Origin: Rhodospirillaceae bacterium
GTDB taxonomy: Bacteria > Pseudomonadota > Alphaproteobacteria > Bin65
Direction of reading: 5' to 3'
DNA length: 64,000 nt
NCBI GenBank assembly: GCA_009840595.1
Contig: VXNK01000039.1
Span: 1-64,000, forward strand
The first letter of the stretch is position 1; every line of letters starts with the position of its first letter. Below the pieces are notes generated by a model. The model was not told where the DNA came from, made no database searches, and saw only the letters and a list, made by a program, of their open reading frames with translations. Of this stretch, positions 45,670 to 52,505 are shown piece by piece. The translations under genes were made by a program, and so were the position numbers.

Positions 45670-46623
45670 CTACTTCGCCTGGCCGGTCTCGCGATAATAT
45701 TTCATCGCGCCGGGGTGATAGGGCACGCCGATATCGGTATACATCTGCTTCGGATTGAAGTCGTGCATGCCCTTGAAGGCGGCGACCATCATCTTCTTGT
45801 TCGCCGCCATCGCCTTGACCAGCTTGTAGACGATATCGTCGGAGACCTTGGCGTTCGCCGTGATGATGAAGGGCGCAGCCATGATGTTGGTCGGGCCGGT
45901 CACCCCGGCGTAGGCCGGCGACGGGCCGATCTTCTCGACCACCGAGCCGGGCGCAATCGCCTGCATCTTCTTCACCGACGCCGGATCGTCGGGCAGCGAG
46001 ACATATTTGAAGCCGCGCGAGGCATTGGCCTGGCGCATCTTGCCGGAGGTGATGGAGAACATGCCGGCATCGACCTTGCCGCCCATGTAATCGTCGACCC
46101 CGCGCACGCCGTTCGGCGCCGGCACGCCCTTGACGTCCTTGAAGGTCAGGTCCGCCATATTCAGCAGGGCGCTCCAGAAGGTACCCTGGATGCGTTGCTT
46201 GGCGAACCCGGAGGACAGGCGCACACCCTTGAGATCGGCGACCGAATTGATCTTCGAATCCTTGGGCGCAAAGATGCCGAGCCGTAGCGTGCGCAGCCGG
46301 GCGACAACGCGGACATTCGGCTGCGGCTTGCCCTTGAACATCGCCTTGCCCTGGTTGGCAAAGGCGGCGACGACGCTGACCGCGATCGAGAAATTGAGCC
46401 GGCCCCTGTCGACCAGCGGCAGGGTGACGACCGGGCCGCCTTGCGGCACGACGCGGGCGCGCAGGTTGAGCACGTCCTTGGCGACCTTCGCCACGGCGGC
46501 GCCGGTCGCATAGGCCGAGGAGCCCTGCGGGTTGGTGCCGATGCTGTACGTCTGTGCGAATGCCGGTGCGGCGGCGAGGGTGAGGGCGGCGGCGCCTGCG
46601 GCGGCGAGGGCAATGACTTTCAT
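45670..46623 (-). CDS. TAXI family TRAP solute-binding protein (copy 1)
   Basis: A 317-residue periplasmic binding protein with signal peptide MKVIALAAAGAAALTLAAAP ending AFA. The mature N-terminus QTYSIGTNPQGSSAYATGAA and GFAKQRIQGTFWSALLNMAD are TAXI marks. It is nearest to the permease and is about four-fifths identical by eye to the neighbouring copy; the signal peptide, PNGVRG/PNGVRS and the last 20 residues are almost the same. TAXI proteins deliver organic acids such as glutamate or aromatic compounds, but ligand residues cannot be assigned from sequence. Confidence 0.93.
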   Translation of the reverse strand: MKVIALAAAGAAALTLAAAPAFAQTYSIGTNPQGSSAYATGAAVAKVAKDVLNLRARVVPQGGPVVTLPLVDRGRLNFSIAVSVVAAFANQGKAMFKGKPQPNVRVVARLRTLRLGIFAPKDSKINSVADLKGVRLSSGFAKQRIQGTFWSALLNMADLTFKDVKGVPAPNGVRGVDDYMGGKVDAGMFSITSGKMRQANASRGFKYVSLPDDPASVKKMQAIAPGSVVEKIGPSPAYAGVTGPTNIMAAPFIITANAKVSDDIVYKLVKAMAANKKMMVAAFKGMHDFNPKQMYTDIGVPYHPGAMKYYRETGQAK

Positions 46624-46772
46624 GGTTTCCTCCCGGATTTCGGTTCGGATTGGCGAACCCGGTGCTTTCTTAACCCACCGGTGCGGCTGCCGCTACCGGG
46701 CAATCACCGCCGCATCCGCCGGTTGCGGACATCCGGATCCGGTTCTTCGCCCGCGCACCGGAATGGCCGGCG

Positions 46773-47714
46773 CTACTTCGCCTGGCCGGTCTCGCGATAG
46801 TATTTCATCGCGCCGGAATGATAGGGCACGCCGATGTCGACATACATCTTTTTCGGATCGAAGCCGGCCATGCCCTTGAAAGCGGAAACCATCGTCTTCT
46901 TGTTCGCCGCCATGGCCGTGACCAGTTTGTAGACGATGTCGTCAGACATCTTGGCGTTCGCCGTGACGATGAAGGGCGTGGCCAGAACTTTGGTCGGGCC
47001 TGTCACGCCGGCAAAGGCGGGCGCGGGGCCGATCGTTTCGACGACCGTACCGGGATGGATGGCCTGGAATTTCCTCACCGACGCCGGGTCGTCGGGCAGC
47101 GAGACATATTTGAAACCGCGCGAGGCAAAGGCCTGGCGCATCTTGCCGGAGGTGATGGAGAACATGCCGGCATCGATCTTGCCGCCCATGTAATCCTCGA
47201 CGCTGCGCACGCCGTTCGGCGCCGGGACGCCCTCGACATCCTTGTAGGTCATGTCGGCCATGTTCAGCGTCGCACGCCACATCACGCCGATTATGCGCTG
47301 CTTGGCGAAGCCGGAAGGGATTTTCCTGCCCTTGAGTTCGGCAATGCTCCGGATCGTCGAATCCTTCGGGACGAAGAGGCCCACCCGCAACGTGCGCAGG
47401 ACGGCGACCACGCGGAAATTCTTCTGCGGTTTGCCCTTGAACATCGCCCGGCCCTGGTTGGCGAAGGCGGCGACGACGCTGACCGCGATCGAGAAGTCCA
47501 GCTTGCCCTGGTCGACCAGCGGCAGGGTGACGACGGGGCCGCCCTGCGGCACGACGCGGGCGCGCAGGCCGAGCACGTCCTTGGCGACCTTGGCGACGGC
47601 GGCGCCGGTCGCATAGGCCGCGGACCCCTGTGGATTGGTGCCGATGCTGTAGGTCTGCGCAAAAGCGGGCGCGGCCAGAACGGCGCCTGCGGCAGCGAGG
47701 GCAAGTATCTTCAT
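46773..47714 (-). CDS. TAXI family TRAP solute-binding protein (copy 2)
   Basis: A 313-residue paralogue of the adjacent binding protein, starting at MKILALAAAG (GGAGGA upstream); the open frame reaches 47774, but those residues precede the signal peptide. The mature protein begins QTYSIGTNPQGSAAYATGAA. Differences from copy 1 cluster at stretches that may line the ligand site (for example KIPSGFAKQRIIGVMWRATL against RLSSGFAKQRIQGTFWSALL). Two binding proteins served by one permease imply uptake of two related solutes. About 150 bases separate the copies, enough for an internal promoter. Confidence 0.93.
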   Translation of the reverse strand: MKILALAAAGAVLAAPAFAQTYSIGTNPQGSAAYATGAAVAKVAKDVLGLRARVVPQGGPVVTLPLVDQGKLDFSIAVSVVAAFANQGRAMFKGKPQKNFRVVAVLRTLRVGLFVPKDSTIRSIAELKGRKIPSGFAKQRIIGVMWRATLNMADMTYKDVEGVPAPNGVRSVEDYMGGKIDAGMFSITSGKMRQAFASRGFKYVSLPDDPASVRKFQAIHPGTVVETIGPAPAFAGVTGPTKVLATPFIVTANAKMSDDIVYKLVTAMAANKKTMVSAFKGMAGFDPKKMYVDIGVPYHSGAMKYYRETGQAK

Positions 47715-47790
47715 GATTTCCTCCGTTCGGGTTCCGTAAGTTCGGCGTTGCGGGGGGATTGTGAGGCGGCGCACGCCGGGCCGGACGCGG

Positions 47791-48028
47791 TTACTCCGCG
47801 GCGGCAGCGAATTCGGTTTCGCGCATCTTCCTGATCGCCCGGCGGCTGTAGGCCACCGCCTTGTCGTGGCCGCGCAGGAGGAGCTTGCGCGCGGGGTCCT
47901 TGCCCACCGCTTCCTGCTGCGCCTCGATGAAAATCTTGTCCTCGAGAAACGCTTCCAGAATGTCCGTGTGGAACGCGGTGTTGGCCGGCGAATCGAGCGC
48001 CTGACCGCGGACGGCGGTAGAAAAGAAA
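47791..48028 (-). pseudogene. Rieske oxygenase gene, 3' fragment (cut off by transposon)
   Basis: After the transposon, this fragment supplies the last 76 residues of the oxygenase (from STAVRGQALDSPANTAFHTD to RETEFAAAAE and TAA at 47793-47791). It contains FLEDKIFIEAQQ, whose Asp (residue 304 of the rebuilt protein) matches the third ligand of the mononuclear iron in dicamba-monooxygenase/VanA relatives. Because the fragment has no start of its own, the cell should not make this part, and the truncated N-terminal product lacks the metal ligand. Bases 48021-48028 are one copy of the target duplication. Confidence 0.93.
48021..48028. repeat. Target-site duplication (left)
   Basis: AAAAGAAA, identical to 50828-50835 at the other end of the transposon. 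Confidence 0.95.
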
Positions 48029-48050
48029 GGCGATTATATACTTGACTGAA
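48029..48050. repeat. Terminal inverted repeat (left)
   Basis: 22 bases, exact reverse complement of 50806-50827. It contains the stop codon TAA (48036-48034) of the last gene of the element and an inward-facing TTGACT. Confidence 0.96.
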
Positions 48051-48201
48051 TATCGCGCTTGGCAGTGGCGGCTTTCTGCGATTTCCGCTTCATCGGCTTG
48101 ACGGGCCGCATGAGTGCGCGGCCTACCATTTCAGGCGTCGCCCCGGCATAGCGCGGGTTCAGGACTTCCGGCTTCCGGGGCGGCTTGGGCTTCGCGGTCA
48201 T
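48034..48201 (-). CDS. 55-residue transposon passenger protein
   Basis: Begins MTAKPKPPRKPEVLNPRYAG, continues ATPEMVGRALMRPVKP and ends in a Lys-rich tail (KPMKRKSQKAATAKRDIQSSI, split here only for description). It is preceded by a strong GGGAGGAAG, and its ATG overlaps the TGA of the nuclease gene (ATGA). Its stop lies inside the left terminal repeat, so the coding region fills the element to its very end. The N-terminal NPRYxGATPExVGRAL pattern resembles small proteins I have seen annotated only as hypothetical. A role as regulator, inhibitor or antitoxin of the neighbouring enzymes is a guess. Confidence 0.75.
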   Translation of the reverse strand: MTAKPKPPRKPEVLNPRYAGATPEMVGRALMRPVKPMKRKSQKAATAKRDIQSSI

Positions 48202-48836
48202 GGCTTCCTCCCTTCAAGTTCCTCGACGCGGGCGCGGGCGAGATACTCCAGCCGTTGGGCTTGCGCCAGTAGCGTCTTCCGGATTCCGATCTCGACATTC
48301 CGCTCACTGATACCGCGGGCAAGGCTGGCGATTGTGCGAGCGCGGCGCGCAATCCTGATGTCCGGGTGCTGGCGCGCGCGGCGGACCTCATCGGGCAATA
48401 CGGACACACGCACGGAGCGGGGCAGAGCGATGGCGTCGGCTTCCTTGATCGCTTCCTCGTTCAGGATCACGCTGAACGTCGATCCCTGAACCGCCAGCAT
48501 GTAGACCGCATATTCGGCACGACTCAGTGTCGCCTTCACGTCCTCTTTGGCCAGTTCCCAGAACGGCCACATTTCGATTTCGGCAACCTCGAACGGGTCA
48601 AGGACCGCCTTAGCCACGGCGTCGGTTCTTTGCCCGGTGAGATGGCGGCGAACGCGCGTGCGCAGGTCTTCCTTCGTGCGCCCCACATAGATCGGCTCTC
48701 CGTCATAGTCGTAGAACAGGTAGACGCCATGCTCGCAGTCTCCGACGCGCCGGCCGTCGCCATAGTCGGTATCCAGTGCCTTTGTGACGCCAGCGTAGAG
48801 CGCCCGCACATCGTCCGGCGCTCTACGGCGCGTCAT
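48198..48836 (-). CDS. GIY-YIG nuclease (transposon passenger)
   Basis: A 212-residue protein with the GIY-YIG nuclease core: GVYLFYDYDGEPIYVGR (GVY at 37-39, YVG at 50-52), the catalytic Arg in EDLRTRVRRHL, and the metal-binding Glu in LSRAEYAVYML (about residue 108), followed by an Asn in SVILNEEA. The C-terminal 80 residues are helical and charged (SLARGISERNVEIGIRKTLL). Start ATG 48836 overlaps the stop of the methyltransferase gene (ATGA), so I prefer it over the start at 48875. Beside a DNA methyltransferase it is best read as a restriction endonuclease; a homing- or repair-type nuclease is the alternative. It does not resemble Eco29kI closely, as far as I can recall that sequence. Confidence 0.85.
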   Translation of the reverse strand: MTRRRAPDDVRALYAGVTKALDTDYGDGRRVGDCEHGVYLFYDYDGEPIYVGRTKEDLRTRVRRHLTGQRTDAVAKAVLDPFEVAEIEMWPFWELAKEDVKATLSRAEYAVYMLAVQGSTFSVILNEEAIKEADAIALPRSVRVSVLPDEVRRARQHPDIRIARRARTIASLARGISERNVEIGIRKTLLAQAQRLEYLARARVEELEGRKP

Positions 48837-49810
48837 CGTTGCATGATCGGGCGGAGACAGTGCTTGCCCAGCCATTCGATTACCGGCACGCAGACTGCAT
48901 CCCCAAGCGCGAACATCGCCTGTGCGGGCGTCACAGCGCCGTAGCGCAGGTGTCCCGCGCCTTGCAGGCGGGCATATTCCATGACGTTCATCCAGCGCGC
49001 CGCGATGCAGCCGTTCCCGGCCCGGACGATGGCCTGTTTCGCCGACCCGCCGCGCGTCGTCCGCAATGCCCCGGCCCGTTCATCGGCCCGCACTTCCCAA
49101 ACCGGACGGCCCGCCCTGGTACGGCGGAACGCGCCGAAATAGCCCGGACGCTTCCGGCGCTGATAGGACGTGACGCGCTGCGACTGGATGGGCGACATGG
49201 ACGTGAGGAACTGGCCCAGCCGTTTCGCCGGCCACCATTCACCGTCCGGCGCGGCGACCTCGGCCAGCCGGAGATCGTCGCGCATTGGCGGCGGCTCGGG
49301 TAGCATGACGCCGCCCTTGTGGCCGAACAGAAACACGCGGGCGCGGCTTTGCGGGACGAAGGCGGCGGCGTCTACCACGACATGCCCCGTCGCATAGCCG
49401 AGGTCGTGCAACGCGCCGATCACGGTGTGCCAGTCCCGGCCGCCGTTGGCCGTCAGGAACCCGGTGACATTCTCGATCATCAGGGTTCGCGGCGATCGCT
49501 CGCCCATTTCGCCGAGAATGCGCAGGAAATCCCGCACAAGGCCGGATTGCTCGCCATCCAGTCCCTTCCGGTATCCGGCCAGCGATAGATCGGTACAGGG
49601 GAAAGAGGCCGTCGCAAGATCGACCGCGGGGATGTCACCGCCGGACAGGCCGCGAATGTCGCCGACGTTCAATTCGGCGTCGCCCCAATTGTCCCTGTAG
49701 AGCGCCGCCTTGATTGGACAGATGTCGTTCGCGAAAACCGTCTCGATACCGGCAGTTTCGAGGCCGGCGCGCATGAGGCCCATGCCGGCAAAGAACTCGG
49801 CGGCGCGCAT
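48833..49810 (-). CDS. DNA (cytosine-5-)-methyltransferase (transposon passenger)
   Basis: A 325-residue C5-cytosine methylase with all main motifs: I (FFAGMGLMRAG, residues 6-16), IV with the catalytic Cys72 in ASFPCTDLSLAGYRKG, VI ENV at 113-115, VIII PQSRARVFLFG near 153-163, and IX/X (NVMEYARLQGAGHLRYG; FALGDAVCVPVIEWL). The target-recognition region, about residues 200-270, is variable and its site cannot be read. Its ATG overlaps the transposase stop by one base, and its TGA overlaps the nuclease start. It would protect host and element DNA if the nuclease is a restriction enzyme. Confidence 0.94.
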   Translation of the reverse strand: MRAAEFFAGMGLMRAGLETAGIETVFANDICPIKAALYRDNWGDAELNVGDIRGLSGGDIPAVDLATASFPCTDLSLAGYRKGLDGEQSGLVRDFLRILGEMGERSPRTLMIENVTGFLTANGGRDWHTVIGALHDLGYATGHVVVDAAAFVPQSRARVFLFGHKGGVMLPEPPPMRDDLRLAEVAAPDGEWWPAKRLGQFLTSMSPIQSQRVTSYQRRKRPGYFGAFRRTRAGRPVWEVRADERAGALRTTRGGSAKQAIVRAGNGCIAARWMNVMEYARLQGAGHLRYGAVTPAQAMFALGDAVCVPVIEWLGKHCLRPIMQR

Positions 49811-50754
49811 CAGGCGATCAGGTCGCGGTACATCAACCGCTTGCCGACCAGCCCGGTAACGACGCCCGCCATCTGATCGACGGTATCGGCGTTGCGGACG
49901 TTGTGCCGACCCGCGAACTCCCGGACGTATCGGGCCAGATGCTTTTCGGACAGGTGATGGAACGTGCCGTGGTAGCCGCGCTTGAACAGGGACCAGAACG
50001 ACTCGATTCCATTCGTGTGAGCCATCTTGCGGACGTATTCGCCGACCGAGTGATTGACCGACTCGTGATCGAAACCGGCCATGCCCCGGTAAGCTCTGGC
50101 GTCGTCTGTGAAGACCTGCGCGCCGGGTTCAACGTGTTCCCGGACGAAGCCTTGCAGCGTCGGGCCGTCCGTCGCTTCGACCGGGCGGGCGACGATCCGG
50201 TTTGTCCCCCGATCCTTCACACCGGCGACAACGGCCTTGCCGTGACCGCCCCGGCCCTTCAACTGCTTCCGCTTCGCTTTCGGCATGTTCTTGCGCTTGC
50301 CACCGATGAACGTCTCATCGACTTCCGCCGGGCCGGTGAACAGCGCCGCTGCCTCATCGGCCCAAGCTTCGCGAATGCGGTGCAGCATGAACCATGCGGT
50401 CTTCTGTGTCACTTTCAAATCGCGGTGCAGCCGCATCGAACTGACGCCCTTGAGGCTGACCATTTCCAAGTAGATGGCGAAGACCCACTTGCGCAGCGGA
50501 ACCTTCGACCGCTCTAGCGCCGTGCCGATCCGCACGGAGAACGCCCGCTTGCAGCCGGAACAGTAGTAGGGAAGCCCGGACGTTTCCGCCGCCTCATGCG
50601 TCTCCGTGCAACCGCAACGCGGGCAGTGACGGCCTTCCGGCCAGACCAGCGACTCGAACCATGCCGTCGCCGCCGCTTCATCCGGGAACATCTCGGTCAA
50701 CTCGATCAGGCCGATGCCTTCGCGGTGTGCCTTTCCCGGTCCCTTCTGCGCCAT
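49810..50754 (-). CDS. IS1595 family transposase
   Basis: A 314-residue transposase. The N-terminal zinc ribbon is formed by CPRCGC and CSGCK (Cys 44, 47, 65, 68). The DDE-type core has PAEVDETFIGGKRKNMPKAK (Asp146), VFTDDARAYRGMAGFDHESV (Asp217/218) and NGIESFWSLFKRGYHGTFHH (Glu251), all diagnostic for IS1595. The gene is full length with GAGGCAAAG before ATG and a strong promoter reaching into the terminal repeat. Its stop and the methyltransferase start share one base, so transposition and passenger genes are expressed together. Confidence 0.96.
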   Translation of the reverse strand: MAQKGPGKAHREGIGLIELTEMFPDEAAATAWFESLVWPEGRHCPRCGCTETHEAAETSGLPYYCSGCKRAFSVRIGTALERSKVPLRKWVFAIYLEMVSLKGVSSMRLHRDLKVTQKTAWFMLHRIREAWADEAAALFTGPAEVDETFIGGKRKNMPKAKRKQLKGRGGHGKAVVAGVKDRGTNRIVARPVEATDGPTLQGFVREHVEPGAQVFTDDARAYRGMAGFDHESVNHSVGEYVRKMAHTNGIESFWSLFKRGYHGTFHHLSEKHLARYVREFAGRHNVRNADTVDQMAGVVTGLVGKRLMYRDLIA

Positions 50755-50785
50755 CGTCTTTGCCTCAAACCCTTGTCCTGTCTAG

Positions 50786-50814
50786 AATATAGGGATTGAC
50801 GGCCTTTCAGTCAA
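50786..50814 (-). promoter_or_regulatory. Sigma70-type promoter of the transposon operon
   Basis: On the minus strand, -35 TTGACT (50814-50809) and -10 TATATT (50791-50786) are separated by exactly 17 bases. The -35 box lies inside the right terminal inverted repeat, the -10 outside it. Transposase bound to the repeat would thus block its own promoter. Confidence 0.75.
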
Positions 50815-50827
50815 GTATATAATCGCC
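50806..50827. repeat. Terminal inverted repeat (right)
   Basis: 22 bases ending TATATAATCGCC, exact reverse complement of 48029-48050; carries the -35 box of the transposase promoter. Confidence 0.96.
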
Positions 50828-50835
50828 AAAAGAAA
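50828..50835. repeat. Target-site duplication (right)
   Basis: AAAAGAAA, identical to 48021-48028. One copy is part of the oxygenase coding sequence (codons for Phe-Phe-Ser). Confidence 0.95.
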
Positions 50836-51656
50836 TAGTGGAAGTTCTCGTCGTCCGCCGGGGTCGCGTGATGGAACAGCCGGACGGCCATGCCGCCGGG
50901 CTTTTCCCGGTTTTCGCGCCCGCCGGTCCCGGAGTCGTGGCCGCCGCCCCACTGCAGGACCGAGGCAGGGGCGACATATTCGAACTCCTGCCAACGGTCG
51001 ACTTTGCCCTCGAAGCCGGCGACCTTGACGAAGGACGGCGGCGGGGTCGATTCCATCATCCAGCGGACATAGCGGGCGCCGCGCGCGGTCCGCGTCGTCG
51101 TCAGTTCGGCGTCGTCGTGTTCGCCGGGGTGGCCCCCGATGGTCGACGTATGGACATAGCCCAGGTGGGTCAGGTCCATGAGGTTGTCGATCATGAACAT
51201 GTAGTTGGCGGCGATGTCGTAGCGCGCGTAGTGGAAATTCCACTCGTCCGTCCTGTCGTGCCAGGCGAAGTCGACGATCAGGCCGGTATCGGCCAGCGCG
51301 GGGTCGCCCATCCAGATCCACACGAAATGCTGGCGCTCGACGACCGGAAAGGCGCGCACGCAAAAGGTCGGGCTGGTCCGCTCGCCCGGATTGACGACGC
51401 AGGCGCCGCTGCCGTCGAAGACCAGGCCGTGATAGCCGCATTGCAGACCCTGTTCGACGGCAGCGCCCAGCGAAAGCTTCACGCCGCGATGGCTGCAGCG
51501 GTCTTCCAGGGCGGCTGCCGTGCCGTCGCCGCTGCGGAACAGCACGACATCCTCGCCCAGGATCCGGCGGGCGATCGGCCCTTCGTCCAGTTCGTGGGAC
51601 CAGGCGCCGATGTACCAGGCGTCGTGGACCAAGGGTTCCATGGCGAAATCGGACAT
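50828..51656 (-). pseudogene. Rieske non-heme iron oxygenase gene, 5' part (interrupted)
   Basis: The first 276 residues of an aromatic-ring oxygenase or O-demethylase (VanA/dicamba monooxygenase-like). The Rieske cluster is bound by CSH (54, 56) and CGYH (73, 76); the mononuclear iron site starts with DLTHLGYVH (His164, His169). As it stands, translation runs into the transposon and ends after four foreign residues (RLYT) at 50811. Joining to 47791-48020 restores a 352-residue protein with the missing Asp ligand. The MarR gene lies 68 bases upstream, and the TAXI binding protein genes follow the 3' fragment. A reductase partner is not adjacent. Confidence 0.94.
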
Positions 51657-51724
51657 CGGTATTTTCCTCGTTCAGCCCCGCTCGGGTTGCGGCGCGTACG
51701 CCGGCCGGAAAGCATCGGGCCGGG

Positions 51725-52168
51725 TCACGGCGACCAGCCTTCCGCAATCATCGCGTCGGCTTCGGCGACCAGTGCGCTGAGATACCGCCGCAGCCGCGCG
51801 CTGTCGGCCGGCGAGAAATCCCTCAGGAGGCGTTCTTCGCGGGCGAGCGCGAAACGGGCGATTTCGTCGTGCACCGCCCAACCCTTATCCGTGAGCGCGA
51901 CATAGGAGCGACGCCGGTCCGCCGGATCGCCCTCCCGCCGCACCAGCCCGCGTTTCTCCAGCCGGGCGACCGAGCGGCTGGTGCCGCCGCGATCCATGGC
52001 GATCCGGTCCGCAATCGCAAAGATCGTCGAACGGCCGTCGCTGCCCAGAACCTGAACGATGCGCCACTCGCGCAGGTCGAGGCCGAGGCCGCGCGCATGA
52101 TGGCGCATCGCGTGCAGCCCGATCTTGCCGCCGAGAATCACGAACAGCGCCGGAATGTGGCTGTCCAT
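51725..52168 (-). CDS. MarR family transcriptional regulator
   Basis: A 147-residue winged-helix regulator: helical dimerisation N-terminus (MDSHIPALFVILGGKIGLHA), the recognition region TIFAIADRIAMDRGGTSRSV with ARLEKRGLVRREGDPADRRR forming helix and wing, and a C-terminal helix. MarR proteins usually repress degradation genes and release DNA upon binding a phenolic ligand. I choose ATG 52168 because the promoter boxes lie between it and the other in-frame ATG (52267), which would sit upstream of the -10. It is first in the minus-strand order marR, Rieske oxygenase, TAXI-TRAP, sulfatase and probably controls them. Confidence 0.88.
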   Translation of the reverse strand: MDSHIPALFVILGGKIGLHAMRHHARGLGLDLREWRIVQVLGSDGRSTIFAIADRIAMDRGGTSRSVARLEKRGLVRREGDPADRRRSYVALTDKGWAVHDEIARFALAREERLLRDFSPADSARLRRYLSALVAEADAMIAEGWSP

Positions 52169-52255
52169 GTCCACACGCGGTTTCGTGCCGGGCGATTGCC
52201 GGGCGCCGGAAATGGCCGCTGCCTCTGTCAGTTTGCGCCCTCCAAACCGGAAGAC

Positions 52256-52298
52256 ACTATACGACATTTAATGATAAGTCAATTATTGATTTATCATT
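52256..52298 (-). promoter_or_regulatory. Promoter and MarR-type operator
   Basis: Minus-strand -35 TTGACT (52282-52277) and -10 TATAGT (52261-52256), 15 bases apart. An inverted repeat AATGATAA (52270-52277) and TTATCATT (52291-52298) with an inner palindromic TCAATTATTGA spans the -35 box. This is the usual size and AT-richness of MarR operators, so autorepression is likely. Confidence 0.65.
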
Positions 52299-52505
52299 CA
52301 GTAAAATGCCACCCAGACAGGCGAGCATTTTATCCGTTCGCGCTTCGACGGTCGTTGACAATGAGGGAAAGCCGCGATGCAGACAGAAGCAGGAGCGTTC
52401 ATCGCCGCCGATTATCCGATGTTATCAGCGGCGATTACCCGGGGATTATGCAGCGGCGGGATCCCGACGCAGCGATCTCCGAGAACGTCTCAACTATGGC
52501 TGCAA
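52299..52505. other. Intergenic region, possible truncated divergent gene
   Basis: A plus-strand frame with good signals starts at ATG 52377 (GAGGGAAAG upstream, TTGACA just before that). It reads MQTEAGAFIAADYPMLSAAI and then loses protein character inside the ATPase 3' end. It may be the stump of a gene once divergent from marR. Two related short direct repeats (GCCGATTATCC and GGCGATTACCC) lie at about 52409-52442. No complete gene is supported. Confidence 0.35.

Larger units (their letters stand above)
48029..50827 (-). mobile_element. IS1595-type transposon carrying DNA methyltransferase and GIY-YIG nuclease
   Basis: A complete 2,799-bp element. Perfect 22-bp inverted ends begin GGCGATTATATACTTGAC (48029-48050 and 50806-50827). 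It is flanked by the 8-bp direct repeat AAAAGAAA (48021-48028 and 50828-50835), the duplication length expected of the IS1595 family. It holds four overlapping genes on one strand: transposase, C5-cytosine methyltransferase, GIY-YIG nuclease and a 55-residue protein. It splits a Rieske oxygenase gene whose frame closes exactly once element and one duplication are removed. Perfect ends, intact genes and a perfect duplication mean a recent insertion. Confidence 0.97.
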
